Origin: Agriotes lineatus
Lineage: Eukaryota; Arthropoda; Insecta; Coleoptera; Elateridae
Length of the DNA stretch: 64,000 nucleotides
Direction: 5' to 3'
Assembly (NCBI GenBank): GCA_940337035.1
Contig: CALNHX010001047.1
Coordinates: 62,001 to 126,000 of the forward strand
Shown here: positions 52,066 through 63,539 of the stretch, one piece after another
Layout: each line of letters opens with the position of its first letter
Numbering within the stretch: the stretch's first letter is position 1
Translations under genes and position numbers: made by a program
The notes under the pieces: model-generated
What the model was told of the DNA's origin: nothing
What the model saw: the letters and a program-made list of their open reading frames with translations, nothing else
Databases searched by the model: none

Positions 52066-54889
52066 CTTGTGATAGGATACTGCTGAAATTCAATTAGGTA
52101 GTTTCCATAGTGATTGAAAATCACCCTAGGGTCGTTTTCACTTCAGGTGTGGTCTGATTTGTCAAACTGAGTCACGTGATTAAAAATAATCAAATTGGAT
52201 TAGTCTGCAATATATGTAAGAACTTATCAGTTTAAGGTTATATTTTCTGAATAGATACATTGTTGCCGGATATTCTCTAGTTTCCACATCGACTCGAGTT
52301 CTTTTAAATTTGGTCTGTCCTTTTTAAATTGGAAGTAGCATCGTTTAATGGAAATTTTTTGTTGTAACAAAATTATTTTGGGCATTTTGACCTTTCCTTT
52401 GACAGAAATTAAAATTCTTTATCTACGACCACTACTAAAAGTCGGCCTTTTAGCGCTAGCTTGTTTCACTAAAAGTGACGTTTTATAGTTTAACGTAGTT
52501 AAAGAAATCAGCTGTTTACTTTTAGCCCATGTGCTAAAAGTGAAGTGAGGTTATAAAACTACAATTTCGAACTGGAAGTTGTTACGATACTTTTGGAGCG
52601 ACCCTCGTATTAGTAAACTTTTGCTAGTTGAATTTTTAGCTTTGAGTCTCATTAGGTGGCTTTTTGGAATTTTTGCATGCTTTAAATTAGTTCTGGTTAG
52701 CGCTGCCCTAATTTTAAATTCTCTCCTATAATTATCAAGCAGTTTGGTAAGCAACTCTTCGAATAATTACCCATATTTTACAAATTAAATTTATTTTGGT
52801 TATATTCCTACAGATATTTGTGTATGGCGCTTAGGCAACCCTTATTGCAATTATTCTGCACTATTCTATTTGTTGCTAGATAAAGGATATCTCTTCTTGC
52901 AGTCACACTTTTCAGGCTGTTTTTTCGCATCTTCTGGCCCAAAAATTTTGGAAAGTTTTGATAACTGGTAACTGGTGGATTTTTGAGTTACTTTCCCATT
53001 TTAAACTTGGTGCAGGCTGCTAGTGCCTCGGCCGTGTGCTTAAATTTATGAGCTAATTAGTGTAGCTCTGCTCCGTTTCGGTTCCTTGGAGGATCTACAA
53101 AGCACATGTGCCCTTAAGACGTTCGTATTTGATTTGGTTGTACTTACGTCATTCGCAATTGCGGATTCGTCTGAGGCCAGCATTGTTCTTGCACTTTCTT
53201 CTGGCTCAATTCCAGCGTGAGGTAAGATAAGACCCGTTTCTTCTTACTTGGAACTCAGTTGGGCGTTGTGCGTTATAGCCATCTCCTGTTGGATGCTATT
53301 TCCTGTTGGATGCCATCTCCTGTTGGATGCCATCTCCTGTCGAATGCCAGTCATCACTACAGCCAAATTTACTTGGGAGAGTTTGGACGCTTCCTGCGAG
53401 AGGTTGGACTCCTCCCGGAAGGAGCTTAGCATTCCCCGTTCGGCTGCACTCTGCGGGCATCCAGTCCATCGATTTGGGCTCCTGTAACTGTCGAGTTGTC
53501 AAGGAACTTCGCAACTCCTGTGGGCTACGCTAGAGAGTGTAGCACCGCACTCACCTGCAACGTATCCACCGCCTCCTCGGCCCGCTCGGCCTTCCGCTGC
53601 GTCTGCCGAGGCCCCCGCTGCTCCAGCCCTCTTCGACCCCCTCAAGCCAACAGACAGGTTAGGATTCGCCATGTCTTTTTTTCCTACAGGCAAGAGACTG
53701 ATATAGTTATTTCTCACTGCGCCTGGTGTACTTTATAGGTAGTTAGTAGCGTCCCGTTTCGTTAGTAGCTAGGGCATGTGTGATATTTCTAGCATAGCAA
53801 TGCTTTGTATAGTTAGATGTTAGGGCATGCTTTTGTATAGGTCAGATGTGTTGATATGATAGGGCTTTTGCAAATTTCGAGCGACCATTTTGTGCAGTTT
53901 AGTGAACCTTATTGAATCATTAATCGAGCTTACCCGAGTCCGTAAAGACAGTTCTGCAGCTTAATCGTGTAGGAGCGTTCGGTTTTGAATCGGCCCCGAG
54001 CCACGGCTTCCCTGCGGAACCTACGAATTACAGAATAGTTAGCTTTCATGTTGCTACCTAGCTTTCATTTATGTGCAGCATGGCAAATTAATGTCAGACG
54101 TTAGATCCATTTACCAGAGCCCTGTTTAGGAGGTTCCGCTGACTGCGGTCCCGCCGGTCGCCGCGCCCCGTCGAGCCCTCCTGTAACCTGTATGTTAGGT
54201 CTTTCGCTCAATTATTTCAGTTTTAAGGTCGTACTTACAGCTCGTTCGTCGCCATTTGCGTGTCGGCCGCTTGACATCTGACGTTTTGTTTCGTGCTGAT
54301 AGTGGCTCGAGAAGCGACGTCGGTAGCCGTTTGCTTCACTTTGGAGTCGCCGCGAACTCATTAACTATTTTGTCGGAACCCTATTTGCGGAGTTTGCAGT
54401 TTAATTTCTGGACGAATTAATCTCGGGTTAGTAGCGATTGTGTCACAAGGCCCGCCGCCGGTAAGCTCATTGTCAATTCCGCGTTATTGTAATTTATTTG
54501 CGAGACTACGTAGGTACAAGTTTGCCGAGGGATTATTCAAGCCATTGCCTTAGCTTTCATAAATGTACTTGATGTATTTCCACTGAGAAAACCACCCTGC
54601 TTTTATATGGCCATAAATCCTGGTTGTTTTTGACCCCTAGAAATTTTGAATACTTACTTTAGGATCTTTTTGAGCTGTGCGCTTGCATAACCCGGCTCTA
54701 CTACATCCTGCCTCACAGGATACCTCCAGTCTATTTTATTTTAATTTCGCGTAATTTAATACTTGCTACGCTCCTTTTAAACCCCGCGTTATTTCATGCT
54801 CTCGTGGAATGTCGGCACCTGAGTAAGGAATTCGATAGATTTATGCCGTGCCCTCAATGTTTTAATGTGTTAGCCTATTCACAGATTAT
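52066..54889. other. Unassigned region with a GC-rich stretch (53.4-54.5 kb)
   Basis: The first kilobase is AT-rich and holds an imperfect inverted pair around actaaaagtgacgttttata/gctaaaagtgaagtgagg (52470-52560). Bases 53282-53350 carry four direct copies of tcctgttggatgccatc. From 53400 to 54500 G+C is high, and there is a Pro/Ala-rich open stretch (about 53560-53660) bounded by possible splice sites. It could be a promoter or first exon of a host gene, or part of the leader or LTR of the gypsy element that follows. I cannot decide. Confidence 0.4.
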
Positions 54890-54900
54890 AGTCATTACTG

Positions 54901-54985
54901 TGCATTTCTCTATTAGGGAACGCACAGCTTGTATATGATCAGCTGTACCATAGCCCTTTCGGAACCCGGCCTGCTCCGGTGGTTG
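54901..54985 (-). pseudogene. Inverted 5' piece of the RTE reverse transcriptase
   Basis: Minus strand reads PPEQAGFRKGYGTADHIQAV then RSLIEKCT, the RT block that normally sits just before the start of the forward piece. The word agagaaatgcacag occurs in both pieces in opposite orientation. Confidence 0.88.
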
Positions 54986-54988
54986 ATA

Positions 54989-56104
54989 TCCGTCAAAGAG
55001 AAATGCACAGAATATAACGTTCCTCTCCACTTTGCCTTCGTAGATTACAGCAAGGCGTTTGACTCAGTGGAACATTGGGCAGTATTCTCAGCAATAGACA
55101 AAGCAAGAATAGACTCAAGATACAGAAATCTGTTGAAAAACATTTATGACACGGCTACGTTTCAAGTCAAAATTACCGATAGCCTAACAACAAACAAAAT
55201 CCAGGTTGCGCGAGGTGTGCGACAAGGAGACACTATCTCTCCAAAGCTCTTTACTCTGGCCTTAGAAGAGATTTTCAAAGAACTGGACTGGGACAAGAAA
55301 GGATTGAGGATCGATGGACGACACCTTCACCATCTCTGTTTCGCAGACGACATTGTCTTAATTAGTAGTGATCTAGATGAGCTGCAGAGTATGTTAACGG
55401 AACTCAAACTGGCGTCGGAAAAAATAGGTCTCACCATGAACATAGGAAAAACTAAAGTAATGACTAGAGAAGGTCGAACACTCACACTCGGTCACCAAAA
55501 TCTAGAAAACGTCGAGGAATACATTTACCTGGGACATACCATCAAATTAGGCAAGGAAAATCAAACAGCCGAAGTAAACAGAAGAACACGAATGACATGG
55601 GCAGCAACTGGGAAACTAGGGTTTGTTCTGAAAGACCCGAATATACCAATCAACCTAAAAAGGGAAGTGTTTAATATGTGCATTCTCCCAGTGATGACTT
55701 ATGGTATGGAGACCATGTCACGAACTGTCAGCTCAGCAAACAAACTCAGAACCACCCAAAGAGCTATTGAGCGTATCATGCTAGGAATAAGTCTCAGAGA
55801 CCACGTCAGAAATGATGAAATTAGAAGGCGAACGAAGTGTGAAGACGTCATAGAAAGAATAGCGAGGTTAAAATGGAGCTGGGCAGGTCATGTGGCAAGA
55901 CAGGAGACGACACGATGGACAAAACATATTTTGCAGTGGAGACCAAGGCTACACAAACGCAGTATAGGACGACCACAAAGACGATGGACTGACGACATCA
56001 CAGAAAGAGCTGGAAAAAACTGGCAACGTGTGGCACAAGATAAGAAAGAGTGGAAACAGAGAGGGGAGGCCTACATCCAGGAGTGGATAAGAAAGGGCTG
56101 TTAA
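54989..56104 (+). CDS. RTE-type reverse transcriptase, C-terminal two thirds (no own start)
   Basis: Open to the natural stop at 56104. RT motifs: FVDYSKAFDSVEHW (first catalytic Asp), ARGVRQGDTISPKLFTLALE, and HHLCFADDIVLIS (FADD, near 55340). The thumb region follows (NIGKTKVMTREG; YIYLGHTI), then the characteristic C-terminal block (RAIERIMLGISLRD; RLKWSWAGHVARQ; WRPR..RSIGRPQRRWTDD). The N-terminal endonuclease and the first RT block are missing or inverted, so this copy cannot mobilise itself, although its frame is undamaged and therefore young. It is most like RTE elements of Lepidoptera-type annotation, from memory of motifs. Confidence 0.9.
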   Translation, partial: SVKEKCTEYNVPLHFAFVDYSKAFDSVEHWAVFSAIDKARIDSRYRNLLKNIYDTATFQVKITDSLTTNKIQVARGVRQGDTISPKLFTLALEEIFKELDWDKKGLRIDGRHLHHLCFADDIVLISSDLDELQSMLTELKLASEKIGLTMNIGKTKVMTREGRTLTLGHQNLENVEEYIYLGHTIKLGKENQTAEVNRRTRMTWAATGKLGFVLKDPNIPINLKREVFNMCILPVMTYGMETMSRTVSSANKLRTTQRAIERIMLGISLRDHVRNDEIRRRTKCEDVIERIARLKWSWAGHVARQETTRWTKHILQWRPRLHKRSIGRPQRRWTDDITERAGKNWQRVAQDKKEWKQRGEAYIQEWIRKGC

Positions 56105-56133
56105 AGAAGAAGAAGAAGAAGAAGTCATTACTG

Positions 56134-56633
56134 CACGTGGGCTACTGTTTGTTTGATATACGTATATTTATAATTATTACTGCATGTCGCCTACTGTGTG
56201 CTTTTTTTTTGTTTTTGTTAGAAATATACATATATTCATATTTATTGCCACGTATTGCCTATGTTACTTGCATCTATTTTTTTGCATACTGCCTGCCGTG
56301 ATTTTGAATCTATACTTATATGTTTGCTATGCACTACCCACCAATATTGAAATAAAGCTGTGATATACTCATTGGTTGTTGGTTTGTTTATTTTTGATCT
56401 GCTGGAAATTGTCCTTACCTTGTGATCGGTCCGGCACAAGGATTAGATCTACGTCGAGGACCTGGCGCCCTCTCCTATTTTTTTCTATTATTTTCTTTCA
56501 GCATAGCTGGAACCCTGCGACCCTCGCAGCGAGCTAGCCCAACTAGGCCGATAATTACCAGCCGGCAAAATAACCAATACAACTTTCGCCAAAAGGTAAG
56601 GCCGACCGTCTATCTTCCCTTACAAGAAGATTT
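56134..56633 (+). mobile_element. Presumed 5' LTR end and leader of the third gypsy element
   Basis: An AATAAA signal (about 56351) and the CA-ending cccttaca just before the PBS fit an LTR 3' portion. The LTR start could not be located because the 3' LTR lies outside the window. The RTE insertion may lie inside this LTR. Confidence 0.4.
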
Positions 56634-56651
56634 TGGCGCCCAACGTGGGGC
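56634..56651 (+). other. Primer-binding site (tRNA-Lys type) of the third gypsy element
   Basis: TGGCGCCCAACGTGGGGC, which as I recall is the site used by tRNA-Lys1,2-primed retroelements. Confidence 0.85.
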
Positions 56652-56813
56652 TTGACGACCAACGTTTTGGGGCCTTGAAAGGATTTTTGACTACGTCGTT
56701 ATTAGGGTACTAGGTGGTACTATAGTGCAAAGAAAATTTTTAGGGTGTTAGAATTTATTGGAACTATTTATTGTTGCTATTTGCTGGATATTTACAATTG
56801 ATTATTTCTAGCT

Positions 56814-58775
56814 ATAGGTTTGTTTATTGCATGCTATTTACAGGTTTTGCTTGGGTTTGTTATAAGCCTAGTTTAAATAAGTTTTTGTGATCATCTTGTT
56901 CTGTTGGAACAGCAAGATGGTATTTCGCCTAGATGTTAATCGTTTGCTCGTCGATGAGCTCGATTATGAGCTTCGAGTTAGAGACATTGCCATTCAGGGC
57001 AACGTCCAAGACAAACGTAAATTACTCCGTGCCCGTATGATGATAGATCTTCTTATGAATGCCACTTTCACTCCTGTATCTTTGGACGCTACTGAAGAAC
57101 TCGCGGTTTGCGAGGACAAACTCTCTATTTTAGCTGCCGAAGTTGACAGTTGCACTTCGAGGAACCTGGACAATGACGCTCAACGATTAGGTACTCGCCT
57201 TCTTCATGTTCAAGGTCGGTTAGGTCATATTATAGCAGAACCAGATTCCGCTTCTAGGTTGGAGTCCTTGAAGGAAGAGTGCAGACAACTACTTGCTGCC
57301 TTGGAAGCAAAGCTTTAGCTTCACGCTGATGCTCAAGCTCGCAACGATACGTCAGTCGCACCGAGTGATTCAAGCTCGGAGGACGGTTCAGTAGCCTCGC
57401 CCCAGAAAACTCATATTCGCCCCCATAGCTCTGTTGCCACTACGTCTCAGGAAGACGCTGCCTTGCCCATTCGTCCTATTGCTAGCTCGGTTACGTGGAG
57501 TCATCCTTTGTCCACTTCACAGTTCTTTGCCCCTCAGCCTAATCCTAGTAGCTCAGCCATGCAGCCTGGCATATACTTAGATTATCCGCCCTTTGCTGAT
57601 GCCGTCAATCGACGCTCTTCTGCTGCCGAAGATGTCAACCAGTCTGCGTCGCATAGACACACTTCGACCGCCAATTATTTAGCCATCAATAAATGGAGGA
57701 TTACCTTCGATGGAGGAAATGGTTTGACTAGCTTTTTAGAGGAAATTGAAGAAACTCGCATAGCTCGGAATGTGTCCAACGACCAACTTTTTGCTGCTGC
57801 TATCGAATTGTTTACTGGCAACGCCAGAATTTGGTTTCGCTCGATACGTAGCACCATTCGCTTTGAAAGCCGCTTTCCTGCCTTGTGATTATGAAATCAG
57901 CCTATGGGATGAGATCCGTAGTAAAACTCAAGGTCCCGATGAGCCCGTGATTGTCTATGTTGCTGTTATGGAGAACCTTTTTAGTCGCCTTTCTCGCTTG
58001 CCTGTAGAAATGGAGCGCATAGAGATTATGCGTAGAAACTTGCAACCATACTTACAGGCTCAACTGGCTCTCTACTCTCCCACGAGTATCTCGCAACTCA
58101 AACAACTTGGAAAATTAATTGAAGATGCTAAGGTGCGTGCTTCGAAGTTCAAGAACCCACCTCCGCCTTATCAAGCCCTCGAACCTGACTTGGCCTATCA
58201 CAAGCCCCGTTTTGGAGCGAGAGCTGCTGCCATTGAGGAAACTAGTTCCACTCCTAGTCCCTCTACCGGAGAACAAGTCTGCGATGTTGCAGCCGCTCGA
58301 CCCTATGGTGTGTGCTGGAACTGTGGGAAGCCCGACCATCGCGTAGCTCAGTGTCCATCGCCGCGCAAATTGAAATGCTATCGCTGCGGTAAAGCCGACG
58401 TCACAATTCGTACCTGCCCTTCCTGTTCGGGAAACGGGAACGGAAGGCGTTAAGAGGCCGATTAGCGTCTTCTCCTGTCACCATTTCTGAAGCCAATGTC
58501 TTCTCCCAATCTCGAGAAACGGATCACATACCTACCGAACATCGCATTCTGCTCGATTTCATCTTAGGTCACGCCAACGAAGATGAGAGGCCCTATCTTC
58601 GAGTGTCTATTTTTGGAAAGGAACTTCTTGGTTTGTTGGACTCCGGCGCGAGCCGTACCATTTTAGGTCGCCAAGGATGGGATGTATTGAAGGACGTCTG
58701 CAAATTAAGTTCAAATAAATCTACCACCTGCAGCGTCGCCAACGGTGATAAATGCCATAGCATAGGTACACTTAC
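56814..58775 (+). repeat. 1962-bp tandem duplication, unit 1
   Basis: Identical to 58776-60737 apart from one base seen (gggtttgtt/gggttagtt). It covers the gag leader, all of gag and the start of the protease. Confidence 0.97.
56917..58453 (+). pseudogene. gag: Gag of the third gypsy element, first copy (stop codon and frameshift)
   Basis: The ATG at 56917 begins MVFRLDVNRLLVDELD. The frame is cut by TAG at 57316-57318, then continues in the same frame from 57319 through the Ser/Pro-rich part (PIRPIASSVTWSH) and a capsid-like part (INKWRITFDGGNGLTSFLEE). Near 57850 frame is lost and resumes +1 (AFLPCDYEISLWDEIRSKTQ). The C-terminus has a perfect knuckle CWNCGKPDHRVAQC and a second, CYRCGKADVTIRTC, in which the expected His is Val. 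Both defects are present in the second copy, so they predate the duplication. Confidence 0.88.
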
Positions 58776-60737
58776 ATAGGTTTGTTTATTGCATGCTATT
58801 TACAGGTTTTGCTTGGGTTAGTTATAAGCCTAGTTTAAATAAGTTTTTGTGATCATCTTGTTCTGTTGGAACAGCAAGATGGTATTTCGCCTAGATGTTA
58901 ATCGTTTGCTCGTCGATGAGCTCGATTATGAGCTTCGAGTTAGAGACATTGCCATTCAGGGCAACGTCCAAGACAAACGTAAATTACTCCGTGCCCGTAT
59001 GATGATAGATCTTCTTATGAATGCCACTTTCACTCCTGTATCTTTGGACGCTACTGAAGAACTCGCGGTTTGCGAGGACAAACTCTCTATTTTAGCTGCC
59101 GAAGTTGACAGTTGCACTTCGAGGAACCTGGACAATGACGCTCAACGATTAGGTACTCGCCTTCTTCATGTTCAAGGTCGGTTAGGTCATATTATAGCAG
59201 AACCAGATTCCGCTTCTAGGTTGGAGTCCTTGAAGGAAGAGTGCAGACAACTACTTGCTGCCTTGGAAGCAAAGCTTTAGCTTCACGCTGATGCTCAAGC
59301 TCGCAACGATACGTCAGTCGCACCGAGTGATTCAAGCTCGGAGGACGGTTCAGTAGCCTCGCCCCAGAAAACTCATATTCGCCCCCATAGCTCTGTTGCC
59401 ACTACGTCTCAGGAAGACGCTGCCTTGCCCATTCGTCCTATTGCTAGCTCGGTTACGTGGAGTCATCCTTTGTCCACTTCACAGTTCTTTGCCCCTCAGC
59501 CTAATCCTAGTAGCTCAGCCATGCAGCCTGGCATATACTTAGATTATCCGCCCTTTGCTGATGCCGTCAATCGACGCTCTTCTGCTGCCGAAGATGTCAA
59601 CCAGTCTGCGTCGCATAGACACACTTCGACCGCCAATTATTTAGCCATCAATAAATGGAGGATTACCTTCGATGGAGGAAATGGTTTGACTAGCTTTTTA
59701 GAGGAAATTGAAGAAACTCGCATAGCTCGGAATGTGTCCAACGACCAACTTTTTGCTGCTGCTATCGAATTGTTTACTGGCAACGCCAGAATTTGGTTTC
59801 GCTCGATACGTAGCACCATTCGCTTTGAAAGCCGCTTTCCTGCCTTGTGATTATGAAATCAGCCTATGGGATGAGATCCGTAGTAAAACTCAAGGTCCCG
59901 ATGAGCCCGTGATTGTCTATGTTGCTGTTATGGAGAACCTTTTTAGTCGCCTTTCTCGCTTGCCTGTAGAAATGGAGCGCATAGAGATTATGCGTAGAAA
60001 CTTGCAACCATACTTACAGGCTCAACTGGCTCTCTACTCTCCCACGAGTATCTCGCAACTCAAACAACTTGGAAAATTAATTGAAGATGCTAAGGTGCGT
60101 GCTTCGAAGTTCAAGAACCCACCTCCGCCTTATCAAGCCCTCGAACCTGACTTGGCCTATCACAAGCCCCGTTTTGGAGCGAGAGCTGCTGCCATTGAGG
60201 AAACTAGTTCCACTCCTAGTCCCTCTACCGGAGAACAAGTCTGCGATGTTGCAGCCGCTCGACCCTATGGTGTGTGCTGGAACTGTGGGAAGCCCGACCA
60301 TCGCGTAGCTCAGTGTCCATCGCCGCGCAAATTGAAATGCTATCGCTGCGGTAAAGCCGACGTCACAATTCGTACCTGCCCTTCCTGTTCGGGAAACGGG
60401 AACGGAAGGCGTTAAGAGGCCGATTAGCGTCTTCTCCTGTCACCATTTCTGAAGCCAATGTCTTCTCCCAATCTCGAGAAACGGATCACATACCTACCGA
60501 ACATCGCATTCTGCTCGATTTCATCTTAGGTCACGCCAACGAAGATGAGAGGCCCTATCTTCGAGTGTCTATTTTTGGAAAGGAACTTCTTGGTTTGTTG
60601 GACTCCGGCGCGAGCCGTACCATTTTAGGTCGCCAAGGATGGGATGTATTGAAGGACGTCTGCAAATTAAGTTCAAATAAATCTACCACCTGCAGCGTCG
60701 CCAACGGTGATAAATGCCATAGCATAGGTACACTTAC
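58776..60737 (+). repeat. 1962-bp tandem duplication, unit 2
   Basis: Second unit. Only this one continues into the complete protease at 60738. The first unit is cut inside the protease (cacttac|ataggt junction at 58775/58776). Confidence 0.97.
58879..60415 (+). pseudogene. gag: Gag of the third gypsy element, second copy
   Basis: Same as the first copy, including the TAG stop (59278-59280) and the frame break near 59812. It is directly upstream of the intact protease frame. Confidence 0.88.
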
Positions 60738-60939
60738 CGTTCCCATCGTCTTGAGAGATCGTGTGAGAACCTTCGAAGTTCTGGTTATCCCTTCACTTCT
60801 ACATACAGTAATTTTGGGCACCGACTTCTGGAAGAGGATGGCCCTTGTGCCAGATCTTCGCCATGGGGAATGGACCTTCTCCAAAGCCTCGGCTGACAAG
60901 CTGTGCTTGATCAGACTATCAGCGAAGCTTTTTCCTTGA
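60490..60939 (+). CDS. Aspartic protease domain of the third gypsy element
   Basis: Reads LRVSIFGKELLGLLDSGASR, with the catalytic DSGA, then VILGTDFWKRM (second conserved block). It ends in a stop at 60937-60939, after which RT continues in another frame. A shortened copy without its second half lies at 58528-58775. Confidence 0.85.
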   Translation: MPTEHRILLDFILGHANEDERPYLRVSIFGKELLGLLDSGASRTILGRQGWDVLKDVCKLSSNKSTTCSVANGDKCHSIGTLTVPIVLRDRVRTFEVLVIPSLLHTVILGTDFWKRMALVPDLRHGEWTFSKASADKLCLIRLSAKLFP

Positions 60940-60959
60940 TATGAGATGGTGTAGGATCT

Positions 60960-62500
60960 ACCCATTTAGTGGAACACGTAATCAAGACGGATGCTGAACC
61001 AATTAAGCAGCGCTATTATCCAATCTCGCCTGCTTTACAAAAGCACGTGAATCAAGAGCTCGCAGATATGTTAGAAAATGGCATTGTGGAACCCTCAACA
61101 TCCGCATGGTTATCGCCCATCGTTATGATAAAGAAGAAGGATGGTTCTTACCGCTTCTGCGTAGACTATCGGAAGCTCAACAAGGTTAGCCAACCGGATG
61201 CCTATCCACTTCCGTACATCAGCAACATCTTGGACAAGTTACGTGATGCACAATACCTGACCACGTTATATGTCAAGTCAGCTTACTTTCAGGTGCCGGT
61301 TTCCGTCGCTAGCCGCACGCTAACTGCTTTCACTGTCCCTAATCGTGGGTTGTATCAATTTTTTCGCCTCCCGTTCGGTCTTCATACCGCCTCGGCGACT
61401 TGGCAACGTCTTATCGACCGAGTTATTGGTGCCGACCTAGAACCTTACGCCTTCACATACTTGGATGACGTTATTATCTGCACTCCTACTTTCGAAAACA
61501 CCTGGAGGTCTTGAAAGAAGTCATACCTAGGATCGCCAAGGCCGGTCTAACTTTGAACCGGGAGAAGTGTCACTTTTGTAAGCCCGAATTGAAGTACCTG
61601 GGGTACGTCGTCAACTCCAAAGGTCTGCTTGTCGACCCGGAAAAGGTCGCAGCCATCTTGAACATCCCTAACCCCAAGACGGTCCCAGAGGTTAGAAGAA
61701 TATTGGGAATGGCATCTTGGTACCAGCGCTTTGTGCCTAACCTTTCGTCCGTAGTGTCACCTATGACTCGCTTGCTTCGCAAGAACCAGACGTTTGTTTG
61801 GTCTGAGGAATTTCAAACCGCGTTTGACACCATTAAAGACTGCCTCGTCTCGGCCCCTGTGCTCTCTTGCCCAGATTTCAGTCGGCCCTTCACTATTCAG
61901 ACGGACGCCTCTGGTTATGGACTCGGAGCCGGCTTGTCCCAGACGTATCCTGAGGGAAAGAAGGTCGTCTGCTATATAAGCCGTTCGCTCACGAAGAATG
62001 AGCGGAAGTTCAGCACAACGGAACGTGAATGTCTCGCGGTACTCTTCGCTATCGAAAAACTTCGCCCGTACATTGAGGGAACTAAGTTCGACGTCGTGAC
62101 CGACCACTACGCCCTCAAGTGGTTGCATAATATTAAAGATCCCATAGGACGCATTGCGCGTTGGGCCATACGCCTAAAACAATACAATTTTAACGTCATA
62201 CACCGCAAGGGCAAAGACAATGTTGTACCTGATGCTCTATCCAGGTCCGTACCTATTATCGATGAAGTAATCGAGGACGACGATATTCGAGATAGCTTGT
62301 ATGCACGGATGCGCCTAAAAGTCCGCAACGATCCACAGCACTACCCTGCTTGGCGCGAGTCGAATTCGCAACCCTATAAACATGTTAGGAGCCCGTATCC
62401 AGAACTCATGCAGGCCAACGAAGATTGGAAAATGGTACTACCTAAAGACCGACGCTCAGAAGTACTTGACGTAATCATGATGATCCTACCTCAGGACATC
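60960..62500 (+). pseudogene. RT and RNase H of the third gypsy element (frameshifted, catalytic Asp lost)
   Basis: RT motifs: FCVDYRKLNKV, PDAYPLPYISNILD, then TTLYVKSAYFQV, where the metal-binding Asp of the first motif is Tyr (gat to tat by inference). FTYLDDVIICTP (active site, about 61455) follows, with a frame break at about 61497. The thumb-like PNPKTVPEVRRILGMASWYQ and RNase H (IQTDASGYGLGAGL; TTERECLAV; VTDHYAL) lie in the next frame. It could not be active even if the frames were joined. Confidence 0.88.
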
Positions 62501-63539
62501 TTGGCGTTTCGAAAACCTTAGGTCGTATAGCTCAGAGGTACTACTGGCCCAAGATGCGAACAGACGTTCTGCGCTACATTCGCAACTGCAAGGTGTGTTC
62601 CCACACGAAGCCTGACCAACGACCACTCGCTGGACATATGGGAGGTCACACAAACATCTCGAAGCCCTGGGAGGTCATCTGTATGGACCTCATAGGACCT
62701 CTACCTCGTTCTTCTCGTGGGTATCAGTATATACTTGTAGTGGCTGATTGTTTCACTAAACTTCCTCTTGTATTTCCCCTTCGTAAGGCTACGGACGCTT
62801 CAGTCGTACGTCACGTTGAAGAGAAAGTGTTTCTATTGTTTGGCGCTCCGAAGAGAATTATCTGCGACAATGGTGTCCAGTTCAAGAGTCGCGAATTTAC
62901 TGCCTTGGCTAGGAACTATGGCTGCAGAATAGCGTTTACAGCGTTGTGTCACCCTCAGGCAAATCCAACGGAACGCATCAATCGTGTTCTGAAAACAATG
63001 CTTACAGCGTACGTGTCCGACAAACAACGTGAGTGGGATAAATACTTACAAGTCGCCTGTGCCATAAGAACCTCCAAGCATGATGTTACTGGTCATAGCC
63101 CTTACTTTTTGAATTTTGGCCGAGAAATTACACTCGACGGGAATCCTGAAGAAAGACCTGAAGATGAAGGTCCCGAACTTCGTGTCATAAGGGATGAAAA
63201 CCCCAACATAAGAGCCCAAGCGCTGCAACGATTGTACAAAGAAGTAAAAGTTCGTCTTGCTAGGGCCTACGATCGTCCGAAGGTCTACTACAACCTGCGA
63301 AGACGACCTGATGAATATCAGGTAGGCAACTCCGTTTGGAGGACTTCACACAATCAGATGCTGTTAACCACTATACTGCTAAATTGGCACCCAAGTTCAT
63401 TGGACCCTTTATAATCCATAAGAAGTTGTCTCGATTCATTTATCAACTTAAGGATCCGGACGGTCGTTTACGTGGGAATTGGCATGCCAAAGACTTGAAG
63501 CTCAATAACGCTGTCGACGATAATGATGATTTGGTTTAG
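62480..63539 (+). pseudogene. Integrase of the third gypsy element (frame breaks at both ends)
   Basis: The zinc-finger part (PTSGHLGVSKTLGRI, then CKVC) lies in a frame different from RNase H because of a shift near 62475. The core has ICMDLIGP, IICDNGVQF and NPTERINRVLK, the three catalytic acids present. Near 63340 the frame changes again, and the GPF module (LAPKFIGPFIIHKKLS) and tail run to the stop at 63539. Confidence 0.88.

Larger units (their letters stand above)
54890..56133 (+). mobile_element. 5'-truncated and 5'-inverted RTE-clade LINE insertion with 11-bp TSD
   Basis: The direct repeat agtcattactg flanks the insertion at 54890-54900 and 56123-56133. Inside are an inverted RT piece (54901-54985), the forward RT-to-end segment (54989-56104) and a (gaa)n tail (56104-56122). 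This structure is the signature of twin priming in LINE retrotransposition. Confidence 0.9.

Noticed and set aside
53306..53738. Overlapping short frames in the GC-rich region around 53.3-53.7 kb
   Set aside because: Several frames are open on both strands because of base composition and a 17-bp tandem repeat; no family match.
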